A DNA stretch of 64,000 bases from Rickettsia helvetica (GTDB taxonomy: Bacteria > Pseudomonadota > Alphaproteobacteria > Rickettsiales > Rickettsiaceae), in assembly GCF_963970025.1 (NCBI RefSeq), contig NZ_OZ018776.1, forward strand, positions 248,001 through 312,000. Direction: 5' to 3'. This document shows, one piece after another, positions 27,969-36,653 of the stretch. Each line of letters begins with the position of its first letter. Within the stretch, counting starts at the first letter, position 1. The notes below the pieces were generated by a model, which did no database searches, was not told the DNA's origin, and saw only the letters and a list, made by a program, of their open reading frames with translations. A program made the translations under genes and the position numbers.

Positions 27969-27997
27969 CGAATAATCCAACTATATAAGGAAAAAAT

Positions 27998-29662
27998 ATG
28001 TCCCTAAAAGCTACTAACTCTTCTTCTACCCCTAACGGTCATGATAAGATGGCAAAAAAAACACATTCCGTACAATCCGTTGTTAACGATGCGGTTTCAG
28101 ATCATAACACTTATGATGAAGTGCCATATGAAAGCTACCCATATGCTCTTACAAATCCTTATCACTTAAGTACACTTGCAACTCTTTTCGGTGTAAATGC
28201 TCCTGAAGTCGAGAATGCAAAAATATTAGAGCTTGGTTGTGCAGCAGGCGGTAATTTAATACCACACGCAGTTCTTTATCCAAAAGCTCATTTTGTTGGG
28301 GTTGATTTGTCTAAGGTACAAATTGACGAAGCAAATAAAAATGTTAAAGAACTAGGATTAAAAAATATAGAGTTCCATCATTGTTCGATAACCGATATTG
28401 ATGATTCTTTCGGTAAGTTTGATTATATAATTTGCCATGGCGTAATTTCTTGGGTGCCAAAAACCGTTAGAGATAAAATTTTTGAAGTTTGTAATAAAAA
28501 TCTTAGCCCAAACGGAATAGCATATATTAGCTATAATACATTACCCGGATGGAATATGGTCCGTACTATTAGAGATATGATGATGTATCATTCTAGCTCA
28601 TTTGCAAATGTACGGGATAAAATAGCGCAATCTAGATTATTACTAGAATTTGTTAAGGATAGCTTAGAAAACTCTAAAACTCCTTATGCAGAAGTATTAA
28701 AAACCGAAGCAGGGCTACTCGCTAAACAAACCGATCATTATTTACGTCATGATCATTTAGAAGAAGAAAATGCTCAATTCTACTTCCATGAATTTATGAA
28801 TGAGGCAAGAAAACACAATTTACAATATTTAGCCGATTGTAATCTTTCGACTATGTACCTCGGTAATATGCCACCAAAAGTAGTAGAGCAGTTAAAAGCG
28901 GTGAACGATATAGTTAGAACTGAACAATATATGGATTTCATTACGAATCGTCGTTTTAGAACTACTTTACTATGTCATAGTGATGTGAAAATTAATAGAA
29001 ATATTAACAATGATGATATAACGAAATTTAATATAATCTTTAATATAGTGCCTGAAAAACCACTCAAAGAAGTAGATCTTAATAATGCTTCCGAAAATTT
29101 AAAATTCTTCTTAAACGGTAATAAAGACTCTAACTTAACAACTAGTTCGCCTTATATGAAAGCTATTTTATACACTTTCAGCGAAAATCTAAATAATCCG
29201 TTAAGCTTTGAGAAAATAACTGTTGAAGCTAATAAAAAGCTATATAATACTAAATTAAACGAAATCAAAGCTGAGCTTTTAAATAATGCAATGAAGCTAG
29301 TACTACAAGGTTATATTAGTATTACAAATCAGAAGCATCGAAATAACCCTGAGCTTGATAAGCCTAAAACAACAAAAATGGTGATACATCAAGCAACCCA
29401 TACACCTTCTATGTGGGTTACAAATTTAAAACATGAACCGATCGGCGTTAATTTCTTTGAGAAGTTTGCACTTAGATATATGGATGGTAAACATGATAAA
29501 AAAGCAATCATTGAGGCTGTACTTAGTCATGTAGAAAAAGGCGAGCTAACTTTAAGTAAAGAAGGTCAAAAAGTAGAAAACAAGGAAGAAATACGCAAAG
29601 CACTAGAAAGCTTATTTACTCCGATGATCGAGAAATTTTCTTCTAATGCTATGTTGGTTTAG
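27998..29662 (+). CDS. protein lysine methyltransferase, OmpB-type (PKMT1-like)
   Basis: A 554-residue SAM-dependent methyltransferase. The class I core is at about residues 55-190: ILELGCAAGGNLIPHA (SAM loop), FVGVDLSKVQIDEANKNV, IICHGVISWVP and SYNTLPGWNM. It is followed by a methyltransferase regulatory domain (RDKIAQSRLLLEFVKDSLE, HEFMNEARKHNLQYLAD) and a C-terminal winged region. Length, motifs and position just upstream of nuoJ match the rickettsial enzyme studied as PKMT1, which methylates lysines of the surface protein OmpB. The start is at MSLKATNSSS, with a short Ser/Thr-rich leader. SAM must be imported since metK here is broken. Confidence 0.85.
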   Translation: MSLKATNSSSTPNGHDKMAKKTHSVQSVVNDAVSDHNTYDEVPYESYPYALTNPYHLSTLATLFGVNAPEVENAKILELGCAAGGNLIPHAVLYPKAHFVGVDLSKVQIDEANKNVKELGLKNIEFHHCSITDIDDSFGKFDYIICHGVISWVPKTVRDKIFEVCNKNLSPNGIAYISYNTLPGWNMVRTIRDMMMYHSSSFANVRDKIAQSRLLLEFVKDSLENSKTPYAEVLKTEAGLLAKQTDHYLRHDHLEEENAQFYFHEFMNEARKHNLQYLADCNLSTMYLGNMPPKVVEQLKAVNDIVRTEQYMDFITNRRFRTTLLCHSDVKINRNINNDDITKFNIIFNIVPEKPLKEVDLNNASENLKFFLNGNKDSNLTTSSPYMKAILYTFSENLNNPLSFEKITVEANKKLYNTKLNEIKAELLNNAMKLVLQGYISITNQKHRNNPELDKPKTTKMVIHQATHTPSMWVTNLKHEPIGVNFFEKFALRYMDGKHDKKAIIEAVLSHVEKGELTLSKEGQKVENKEEIRKALESLFTPMIEKFSSNAMLV

Positions 29663-29687
29663 CCAATTTATACTCTGTCATACCGTG

Positions 29688-29705
29688 GTCTTGCCACGGT
29701 ATCCA
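29688..29705. repeat. fragment of a family B palindromic element
   Basis: GTCATACCGTGG and its short partner CCACGGTAT are one arm of a family B element. The second arm is missing, indicating a truncated copy after the methyltransferase gene. Confidence 0.55.
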
Positions 29706-29761
29706 TGATACTAAACAAAAATTATTTATTGATTCTCCTACGCCAATAGCGTATAATTATT

Positions 29762-30118
29762 ATGAGTAAAAAACTGATTTCAGTTGTTGAGCTTCCAGAG
29801 TTTCAAAAATTTGCTAAGAATAATTTAAACGAAAAAGAATGCTTTGAAATAATACATTATATTGCTGCTAATCCTGACTAAGGTGATATAATAAAAGGCA
29901 CCGGAGGTATAAGATAAATTACGATTTGCTTTAAGTAAGGTAAAAGTGGCGGTATAAGAATAATTTATTTTTACTACAATGAAAATATGCCGGTATTTTT
30001 AATAACCGGTTTTATAAAAAGTAAGATGGAAAATATTAATCATGATAGTTGTAATGAATTAAAAACACTAACTGAAGAATTGGTAAAATTATATGTCGGA
30101 AGAGGCAAAAATGAATAA
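29762..30118 (+). pseudogene. RelE/HigB-like toxin, inactivated
   Basis: Starts MSKKLISVVELPEFQKFAKNN, then a stop after HYIAANPD (29879). The fragment GDIIKGTGGIR continues in the same frame, then one extra base near 29913 and one missing base near 29940 split R-KLRFALSK from KSGGIRIIYFYYNENMPVFL. The pattern G.GGIRK.R..L..KGKSGG.R.IY is that of RelE-superfamily toxins of the HigB/NadS-linked type, which cleave mRNA on ribosomes. The 3' end overlaps the start of the downstream HTH gene, the normal toxin-antitoxin arrangement. At least three independent lesions make it non-functional. Confidence 0.78.
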
Positions 30119-30416
30119 TACAAATACTAATCAAACCGAAAAAAGTATATTAATTGGAATGCAAGAGGCTGTTTTATACGCTAAAGGAAAATTAAAAGCA
30201 AATAAACATGATATAAAATTATCTAATATAGACGTGCATGAAGTAAGAGATAAGTTAAAATTAACACAACAACAATTTGCTACAACATTTGGAGTTAGTG
30301 TTGCAACTTTAAGAAACTGGGAACAAGGCAGAAGATTACCTACCGGAGCCGCAAAATTACTTCTTAAGATTATTGAGAAAGAACCTAATGTTGTAAAACG
30401 AGTTTTACGCGGATAG
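30093..30416 (+). CDS. HTH antitoxin (HigA/NadS-like)
   Basis: A 107-residue protein with a C-terminal XRE-type helix-turn-helix (VRDKLKLTQQQFATTFGVSVATLRNWEQGRR) and a final short helix (AAKLLLKIIEKEPNVVKRVL). This layout belongs to antitoxins that follow RelE/HigB toxins. Two starts are possible: ATG 30093, within the toxin relic, or ATG 30111. The frame is intact while the toxin upstream is dead, repeating what is seen at hicA-hicB. It can probably still bind DNA and repress its own promoter. Confidence 0.82.
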   Translation: MSEEAKMNNTNTNQTEKSILIGMQEAVLYAKGKLKANKHDIKLSNIDVHEVRDKLKLTQQQFATTFGVSVATLRNWEQGRRLPTGAAKLLLKIIEKEPNVVKRVLRG

Positions 30417-30471
30417 AATAGAGTTAAAGCTGTATCATATAATAATACTCCTTGAAATGAAGAGTTGATAT

Positions 30472-30597
30472 ATGAAGTTCAACTTGCAAAAGAGCAAGGA
30501 GTCTGTAAGCCGAGGAGTAGAGCGTATACTAAATACGTGAGCATCCGAGGACTTACAAAGACGACGCAGCCAATTTTGCAAGTTCAACGAGTATATC
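30472..30597. repeat. palindromic element, family C variant
   Basis: Begins ATGAAGTTCAACTTGC and ends GCAAGTTCAACGAGTATATC, with a core AGAGCGTATACTAAATACGTGAGC. The arms use TTCAACTTGC in place of TTTAATTTGG with compensating changes on both sides, so pairing is maintained. It ends at the nuoJ start codon. Confidence 0.85.
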
Positions 30598-31215
30598 ATG
30601 TTCATATTTTTTTATTTATTTGCAACATTAATAACTATCAGTAGCTTATGCGTTGTTTTAAGCAAAAATTCCATATATTCGGTATTATGGTTAATTTTTG
30701 CATTTATCAACGGTGCAGGGCTTATGATTTTGCTTGGAGCAGAATTTTTAGCTATGATGCTGATAGTGATTTATGTTGGAGCTGTAGCAGTATTATTTCT
30801 ATTTGTGATAATGATGCTAGATATGCATTTTAATAAGACAATAACACAGTTAAAAGAAAATCTTGCTTTAAGTATTTTTATAGCTCTAATAATGTTTGCT
30901 GATTTAGTAACAATTATTTTACTTGGCACTAAAAATATTAATTTCAGTTCGGATGTATCGTTTGTCATAACAAATAATATCTCAAATACTAAAGCAATAG
31001 GTAACGTGCTTTACACTGAATTTATGCTACCGTTTCAAATGGCGGGACTTATCCTATTTGTCGCTATGATTGCATGTATTACTTTAACGCTAAAGAAACG
31101 TGAAGGAGTAAAACGTCAAGAGATTGTAAAACAACTGCGGCACAATAAAGAAAATACCGTATTAATGACAAAGCCTATTCTAAATAAAGGTGTTGAGAAT
31201 ATTAAATATGAATGA
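30598..31215 (+). CDS. nuoJ: NADH-quinone oxidoreductase subunit J
   Basis: A 205-residue complex I membrane subunit with five predicted helices. LLGAEFLAMMLIVIYVGAVAVLFLFVIMMLD is the conserved NuoJ helix 3 with its pi-bulge region. It has a cytoplasmic, basic C-terminus. Complex I oxidises NADH and pumps protons. The start codon directly abuts a family C repeat, so the leader is repeat sequence. The stop overlaps the nuoK start by eight bases. Confidence 0.94.
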   Translation: MFIFFYLFATLITISSLCVVLSKNSIYSVLWLIFAFINGAGLMILLGAEFLAMMLIVIYVGAVAVLFLFVIMMLDMHFNKTITQLKENLALSIFIALIMFADLVTIILLGTKNINFSSDVSFVITNNISNTKAIGNVLYTEFMLPFQMAGLILFVAMIACITLTLKKREGVKRQEIVKQLRHNKENTVLMTKPILNKGVENIKYE

Positions 31216-31522
31216 ATATATTTCGCTTAATCATTATTTAATCTTAAGCAGCTTAGTTTTTACTATCGGGATGTTTGGATTATTTATGCATCGCAAAAAT
31301 ATTATCAATATATTAATGTCCATTGAGCTAATGCTACTTGCAGTCAATATAAATTTTGTTGCATTTTCCGTATATATGCAAGAATTATCGGGACAAATTT
31401 TTAGTATTATAATCTTAACCGTAGCAGCTGCCGAAACTTCAATCGGGCTTGCGATATTACTAATATATTTCCGTAATAAAGGCTCAATTGAAATTACCGA
31501 CATTAATCAGATGAGGGGGTAA
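31208..31522 (+). CDS. nuoK: NADH-quinone oxidoreductase subunit K
   Basis: A 104-residue complex I subunit with three helices. MSIELMLLAVNINFV carries the essential membrane glutamate of NuoK, and LTVAAAETSIGLAILL carries the second one. Start ATG 31208 (MNEYISLNH) overlaps the nuoJ stop; an in-frame ATG at 31190 lies further inside nuoJ and is less likely. The stop TAA shares its last base with the nuoL ATG. Confidence 0.94.
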   Translation: MNEYISLNHYLILSSLVFTIGMFGLFMHRKNIINILMSIELMLLAVNINFVAFSVYMQELSGQIFSIIILTVAAAETSIGLAILLIYFRNKGSIEITDINQMRG

Positions 31523-33498
31523 TGATGTATCAAAGTCTTGCCATAATGATCATCATGTTACCGCTTGCCTCTGCAATAATCAACGGCTTATTCGTAAGGA
31601 TAATAGATAAAAAATTAGCTCAAATAATTGCAACCGGTTTTTTATCTTTATCTGCCTTATTCTCATTAATAATATTTTGCGATGCGGGCTTAGACGGGAA
31701 TATTATCCATATAAAATTATTCCCGTGGATTGAGGTTGGAAATTTTAAAGTAAATTGGTCTATTTATGTAGATCAGCTCACTAGCATAATGTTTATAGCC
31801 GTAACATGGGTGTCAAGCGTCGTGCATATCTACTCGCTTGGCTATATGGCCGAAGATAAGGGGGTTGTACGCTTCTTGTCTTTTCTTTCTTTATTTACTT
31901 TCTTTATGTTAATGCTAGTGTCTAGCGATAATTTCTTACAGTTATTTTTCGGTTGGGAGGGCGTCGGCGTTTGCTCATATTTATTAATCGGATTTTGGTA
32001 TTCAAAAGAATCAGCCAATAAAGCAGCGATTAAAGCTTTTATAACAAATAGAGCCAGCGATTTTGCTTTTATCTTAGGCGTAATAACGATCATTGTTTAT
32101 TGTGGTTCGGCAAATTACAAAGATGTATTTTCATCTGCAGAATTATTATCTAATACAAAAATATTATTACAGTTTTCTATTCTAGATATTATTTGTTTAT
32201 TATTATTTATCGGTTGCATGGGTAAATCTGCACAGATCGGTTTACATGTATGGCTTCCTGATGCGATGGAAGGACCGACTCCGGTATCCGCACTTATTCA
32301 TGCGGCAACCATGGTAACGGCAGGAGTATTCTTAGTAGCACGCTGCTCGTATTTGTTTGAATATAGCCTTTTAGTTCTACAATTTATTACGATTATCGGC
32401 GGTGTTACTTGTATTTTTGCAGCAAGCATTGCTATTATGCAAAGCGATATCAAGAAGATTATTGCTTACTCTACCTGTAGCCAGCTTGGTTATATGTTTA
32501 TGGCTTGCGGGGTATCTGCCTATAATAGCGGAATATTTCACTTAGTAACTCATGCTTTTTTCAAAGCATTATTATTCTTATCTGCAGGTAGCGTAATACA
32601 TGCCGTTCACGAGCAGGATATATTTAAAATGGGGGCTTTAAGAAATAAGATGCCGATAACTTATGGAAACTTCTTAATCGGCTCACTTGCACTAATAGGG
32701 ATTTACCCTTTGGCAGGGTTTTATTCTAAAGACTCGATTTTAGAAGCAGCTTATAGTAGCGGATCATTTATGTTTATTTTTGGAATAGCTGCTGCAATAC
32801 TTACTGCTATTTATTCAATGAAAATTATTATGTTGGTATTTCATGGCAAAACTAAGCTAGAAAAAGATGTTTTTGAACATGCCCATGAACCGGCTAAAGT
32901 AATGAATAATCCCCTTATATTACTGGTAGCAGGGAGCTTTTTTAGCGGTATGATCGGTTATTATTTACTTTCTATGGATAAACCGAACGGCTATTTCCAT
33001 GAAAGCCTATTTAATTTACATATTTATAAACTACTAATTAGCCATCCGCCTTTATATATAAAATTACTACCTATGGCAGTTGGCATAGTAGGGATTATTA
33101 CGGGAATTTACTTATATAAGTCAAGTACTTTTATGTCATTCCTGCCTTCTTCTATGTCATTCCCGCAAAAGCGGGAATCCAGTAAAAATATTAAAAAAGA
33201 CTGGATACCGCTACAAGCTCGCGGTATTACATTCATATCCAACATATTACGCAATAAATATTACTTCGACGAGATATATAATTGCTTAATTGTGAAGCCT
33301 ATTAACTGCCTAGCCCATTTATTTTATCTTGGTGATCAGAAAATAATCGATCGTTTTGGACCAAACGGTTGTTCACAAGTCGTTAATTGCTTTAGCGTTC
33401 TTACTGGCAAAACACAAACAGGATATGTTTTTAATTATGCTTTGTATATAGTATCGTTTATTGTTGTAACAATTAGTTATTTTGTTTGGAAAGGCTAA
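31522..33498 (+). CDS. nuoL: NADH-quinone oxidoreductase subunit L, with repeat peptide inserted
   Basis: A 658-residue antiporter-like complex I subunit. Core motifs are FGWEGVGVCSYLLIGFWY, the proton channel GKSAQIGLHVWLPDAMEGPTPVSALIHAATMVTAGVF, and AYSTCSQLGYMFMA. Near the C-terminal lateral helix about 30 residues (MSFLPSSMSFPQKRESS..WIPLQARGI) derive from a family E-like palindromic repeat at 33134-33231, read in frame. The insertion lies in the loop before the last helix region, where it would be tolerated. TAATG overlap with nuoK indicates coupled translation. Confidence 0.95.
   Translation: MMYQSLAIMIIMLPLASAIINGLFVRIIDKKLAQIIATGFLSLSALFSLIIFCDAGLDGNIIHIKLFPWIEVGNFKVNWSIYVDQLTSIMFIAVTWVSSVVHIYSLGYMAEDKGVVRFLSFLSLFTFFMLMLVSSDNFLQLFFGWEGVGVCSYLLIGFWYSKESANKAAIKAFITNRASDFAFILGVITIIVYCGSANYKDVFSSAELLSNTKILLQFSILDIICLLLFIGCMGKSAQIGLHVWLPDAMEGPTPVSALIHAATMVTAGVFLVARCSYLFEYSLLVLQFITIIGGVTCIFAASIAIMQSDIKKIIAYSTCSQLGYMFMACGVSAYNSGIFHLVTHAFFKALLFLSAGSVIHAVHEQDIFKMGALRNKMPITYGNFLIGSLALIGIYPLAGFYSKDSILEAAYSSGSFMFIFGIAAAILTAIYSMKIIMLVFHGKTKLEKDVFEHAHEPAKVMNNPLILLVAGSFFSGMIGYYLLSMDKPNGYFHESLFNLHIYKLLISHPPLYIKLLPMAVGIVGIITGIYLYKSSTFMSFLPSSMSFPQKRESSKNIKKDWIPLQARGITFISNILRNKYYFDEIYNCLIVKPINCLAHLFYLGDQKIIDRFGPNGCSQVVNCFSVLTGKTQTGYVFNYALYIVSFIVVTISYFVWKG
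33134..33231. repeat. family E-like palindromic element inside nuoL
   Basis: GTCATTCCTGCC then GTCATTCCCGCAAAAGCGGG at one side and ACTGGATACCGCTACAAGC-like sequence with GCGGTATTACAT at the other. It is translated in frame in nuoL. The double GTCATTCC suggests a copy inserted into the end of another. Confidence 0.75.
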
Positions 33499-33532
33499 TG
33501 TACTGATGTTATTTGCGTTAAAAACTAAAACT

Positions 33533-33629
33533 GTCATTGCGAGCCGTAGGCTGCGTGACAATCTCATGAAGTAATAACAAACTCCTGAGATTGCTTCGTC
33601 AATTACTTCGTAATTTTCCTCGCAATGAC
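33533..33629. repeat. palindromic element, family A
   Basis: Ends GTCATTGCGAGCCGTAGG and TTTTCCTCGCAATGAC, centre TCATGAAGTAATAACAAACTCCTGAGATTGC. It separates nuoL and nuoM in an otherwise tightly packed operon. Confidence 0.88.
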
Positions 33630-33657
33630 GGAAAAAAACTCATAAAATCTTAAAAGA

Positions 33658-35139
33658 ATGTTAGAATTACCTATTATATCTATCAGTATTTTTCTGCCGC
33701 TAATAAGCGTGCTATATATTTTGCTGTTTATTAGTCAAAGTAAAAAAGCAGATAAACCGATATATGTAATGTATGTTACGGTGCTTAGTTCTATTTTAAC
33801 ATTCATCTCAACTATTTATATTTTAATAGAGTTTGACTCCTCAAACCCCGCTTATCAATTTGTCGAACGCTACGCTTGGCTTGATAAAATCGGGCTTGAA
33901 TTTCATGTAGGTGTTGACGGTATATCAATATTTTTTGTGGCTCTAACTTCTTTTCTTACTCTTATTTGTATAATCGGAAGCTTATTTACTGTTAAAAAAT
34001 ATATCAAAGAATATTTAGTATGTTTTTTATTAATGGAATCTTTTTGTATAGGAGCATTTACCTCAGTAAATTTATTATTATTCTATCTCTTTTTTGAAGC
34101 AATATTAGTACCTATGTATATTATTATCGGCGTATGGGGAGGCGAAAATAGAATATATGCTGCTCTTAAATTCTTCTTATATACTTTCTTCGGCTCAGTA
34201 TTTTTCCTACTTTCATTAATTTATATTTATAGCAAAATTCATAGTTTTGATTTAACCTATATCTTTCAGCTTACCGATAATATTCCATTATTTGCTCAGC
34301 ACATTTTATGGTGGGCTATCTTTATTGCTTTTGCCGTTAAAATCCCTATGATTCCGTTTCATACTTGGCTACCCGATGCACACGTACAAGCTCCAACCAG
34401 CGGCTCGGTTATTCTTGCCGGTATTTTATTAAAACTCGGCGGTTACGGTTTTTTAAGAGTATTACTACTGCTATTCCCTAATGCATCACAAGAATTTGCA
34501 ATTTACATAATTTACCTTAGCGTTATTGCTATAATATACGCATCACTCGTTGCTCTTGCTCAAAAAGATATGAAGAAGATGATAGCATATTCATCTATTG
34601 CACATATGGGATATGTTACGATAGGCATTTTTAGCTTTACTGAAGCCGGAGTTAGTGGAGCAATATTTCAAATGCTTAGCCATGGCGTGATTTCTTCATG
34701 TCTATTCTTAATAGTTGGTACTTTGTACGAAAGATTGCATACAAAAGAAATAGCTAAATATGGTGGTGTAGCAAGTAAAATGCCTGTGCTTGCCACATTT
34801 TTTATGATTGCAATGCTCGGCTCTGTCGGGCTACCTGGTACTAGCGGATTCATCGGAGAGTTTTCAAGCCTGCTTGGGATTTATAAGGTAAATGTAATAG
34901 CAACCTTTATAGCAGCTCTCGGTATAATTCTTGGGGCGGTTTACATGCTGAAATTATACAAAGAGGTTATGCTAGGCGAAATTACCAATAAAGAAATCAT
35001 GCATTTCAGAGATTTATATAAATATGAAATAATCTCAATAGCTCCTTTAATACTACTAATTATTTACTTTGGTCTAATGCCGAATTCTATTTTAAATGTA
35101 TTTCGTTTATCGATAGAGAATTTGCTAGTTAGATTTTGA
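33658..35139 (+). CDS. nuoM: NADH-quinone oxidoreductase subunit M
   Basis: A 493-residue antiporter-like complex I subunit with 13-14 helices. Motifs are FHVGVDGISIFFV, FEAILVPMYIIIGVWGG (with the membrane Glu), VKIPMIPFHTWLPDAHVQAPTSGSVILAGILLKLGGYG and AYSSIAHMGYVT. It lies 159 bases after nuoL, with a palindromic element between. nuoN, which usually follows, is not here: the next gene is ccmA. Confidence 0.95.
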   Translation: MLELPIISISIFLPLISVLYILLFISQSKKADKPIYVMYVTVLSSILTFISTIYILIEFDSSNPAYQFVERYAWLDKIGLEFHVGVDGISIFFVALTSFLTLICIIGSLFTVKKYIKEYLVCFLLMESFCIGAFTSVNLLLFYLFFEAILVPMYIIIGVWGGENRIYAALKFFLYTFFGSVFFLLSLIYIYSKIHSFDLTYIFQLTDNIPLFAQHILWWAIFIAFAVKIPMIPFHTWLPDAHVQAPTSGSVILAGILLKLGGYGFLRVLLLLFPNASQEFAIYIIYLSVIAIIYASLVALAQKDMKKMIAYSSIAHMGYVTIGIFSFTEAGVSGAIFQMLSHGVISSCLFLIVGTLYERLHTKEIAKYGGVASKMPVLATFFMIAMLGSVGLPGTSGFIGEFSSLLGIYKVNVIATFIAALGIILGAVYMLKLYKEVMLGEITNKEIMHFRDLYKYEIISIAPLILLIIYFGLMPNSILNVFRLSIENLLVRF

Positions 35140-35148
35140 AAAATTAGC

Positions 35149-35268
35149 GTCATTGCGAGGAAATTTATAATAGTAAATTGACGAAGCAATCCAGTTAAAA
35201 ATGCTAATCTTTAGCATTTTTATTATTTTTCCTAGATTGCTGCAGCCACTTCATGGCTTCGCAATGAC
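35149..35268. repeat. palindromic element, family A
   Basis: GTCATTGCGAGGAAATTTAT at the left and GGCTTCGCAATGAC at the right, with an internal AAAAATGCTAATC/AGCATTTTT hairpin. It fills the nuoM-ccmA gap and is followed by TATCCAGGCAGGAATGA, the edge of a longer composite. Confidence 0.85.
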
Positions 35269-35308
35269 GACTTAGGTATCCAGGCAGGAATGATATAGTA
35301 ACAAGGAC

Positions 35309-36043
35309 ATGCTATCACTTCATCAATTACAATTTAATATTAGAGACCTTTCCAAATTCGCTTATAGAGAGGAATTTGAAGAAAACACGGAACGCAGCAC
35401 TGCAGCATACAAAAAAGTACGTGAGGATGCGAGTACCGGATTGACGTACAAATTGCCTCTAGAAGTAGAATTTGGAAAGGTCTCTATAGAACAAAGAAAT
35501 TTATTTGATCTAAATATTACTTTTCTTCCTTCTTCTATCACCTATATAAAAGGAGCTAACGGTTGCGGTAAAAGCTCGCTGCTACGAATGATAGCAGGAA
35601 TTATGCAACCAAGCAGCGGTAATATTTACTATAAAAATAGTAATATTAACAATATCGCTAAACCTTACTGCAATTATATCGGTCATAATTTAGGGCTAAA
35701 ACTCGAAATGACTGTTTTTGAGAATCTAAAATTTTGGTCGGAAATTTATAATTCCGCCGAAACCCTATATGCTGCTATTTATTACTTCAAATTATATGAC
35801 TTATTAGATGAAAAATGCTATAGCTTGTCTAGCGGAATGCAGAAAATCGTAGCCGTATCAAGGCTTATTGCGTGTCAATCTGACTTATGGTTACTTGATG
35901 AAGTTGAAACTAATTTAAGCAAAGAAAATAGGGATTTACTAAATAATTTAATTGTCATGAAAGCAAATAGCGGTGGTATTGTTCTTCTATCCTCTCATCT
36001 AGAAAGTTCTATAAAATCTGCACAGACATTACAACTGGATTAA
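35309..36043 (+). CDS. ccmA: heme exporter ABC ATP-binding protein CcmA, with RPE-1 inserted
   Basis: A 244-residue ABC ATPase of cytochrome c maturation system I, powering heme release to CcmE with CcmB/C/D. It has Walker A KGANGCGKSSLLRM, signature SLSSGMQKIVAVSRL, Walker B LWLLDEVETNL and the H-loop SSHLE. An RPE-1 element (35342-35485, 144 bases) inserts about 48 residues (YREEFEENTERSTAAY... VREDASTG... KLPLEVEFGK) at the N-terminus, between the first strand (LHQLQFNIRDL) and the strand preceding Walker A. The ATP site itself is untouched. Its other Ccm partners are elsewhere. Confidence 0.92.
   Translation: MLSLHQLQFNIRDLSKFAYREEFEENTERSTAAYKKVREDASTGLTYKLPLEVEFGKVSIEQRNLFDLNITFLPSSITYIKGANGCGKSSLLRMIAGIMQPSSGNIYYKNSNINNIAKPYCNYIGHNLGLKLEMTVFENLKFWSEIYNSAETLYAAIYYFKLYDLLDEKCYSLSSGMQKIVAVSRLIACQSDLWLLDEVETNLSKENRDLLNNLIVMKANSGGIVLLSSHLESSIKSAQTLQLD
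35342..35485 (+). repeat. RPE-1 (family D) inside ccmA
   Basis: Arms AGAGACCTTTCCAAATTC (35342-35359) and its exact complement (35468-35485) bracket the element. It is read in the same frame as the polA copy and gives nearly the same peptide. 144 bases keep the ccmA frame. Confidence 0.93.
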
Positions 36044-36431
36044 TTATTATTGTTTTGCGTATTTTTATAGATCTTCCAATGTACAATAAAAAATACAAGG
36101 CTAACTATAATCCAAATTGAACAATTAATTATTGTACTTACAGCACGTACTTTAGTAACTTCCATATATTCATTCTTATAACTAATTCTCTTTTCTTCTA
36201 GCTCTTTTTGGAGGCAACCCTTTTTTAATTGTTCATATAAATCCTTATCATATGATTTTAGCTTTAAATATTGCTCATTAGTACTATAATTTTATGAGTT
36301 CCTCTTTTTATTAGTACATTCCGGTAGGAATATAATGTAATGAATGCATTAAATGTAATAGAGAGCGTTATCAATAAAACTATAGTAGTAACAAAACAAA
36401 CTACCATACTATAAATTTGCTTTATAAACAT
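36040..36431 (-). pseudogene. small two-helix membrane protein, frameshifted
   Basis: On the minus strand ATG 36431 gives FIKQIYSMVVCFVTTIVLLI and TLSITFNAFITLYSYRN (one membrane helix), then the frame ends at about 36265. The next frame carries on with YSTNEQYLKLKSYDKDLYEQ, LEEKRISYKNEYMEVTKV and a second helix (VSTIINCSIWIIVSLVFFIV) to a stop overlapping the end of ccmA. Together they make a protein of about 128 residues with a charged loop between two helices. One frameshift near 36290 separates the parts. I do not recognise the family. Confidence 0.5.
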
Positions 36432-36514
36432 AATTTTTTAGTTTTTATAATTATTTACAATTAAGAGAATAGAAGTCAAAAAAAAGAAAAGCAATAATTA
36501 AATTACAAAGGTTT

Positions 36515-36547
36515 ATGAAATCTCGAACTTTGTATTCGAAATTTCAT
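36515..36547. terminator. hairpin followed by T run, possible terminator
   Basis: Arms 36515-36527 and 36535-36547 pair over 13 bases with one mismatch (ATGAAATCTCGAA / TTCGAAATTTCAT). On the plus strand a run of seven T follows after six bases. It lies in a 610-base stretch between ccmA and nuoI whose left part holds the frameshifted membrane gene. AT-rich stem, so only moderately convincing. Confidence 0.35.
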
Positions 36548-36653
36548 GGTATGTTTTTTTAATTTAACTTTTTTGAAATGAACCTGTTAACAGAATCACA
36601 ATAGCATAATACGTATATATTCCGAATAAATGAAGAGTAATTAAACGAGTATA

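Noticed and set aside
36432..36653. tRNA gene in the gap before nuoI
   Set aside because: The TTCGAAAT hairpin lacks a cloverleaf, a T-loop and a proper acceptor stem. No tRNA was recognised anywhere in the window.
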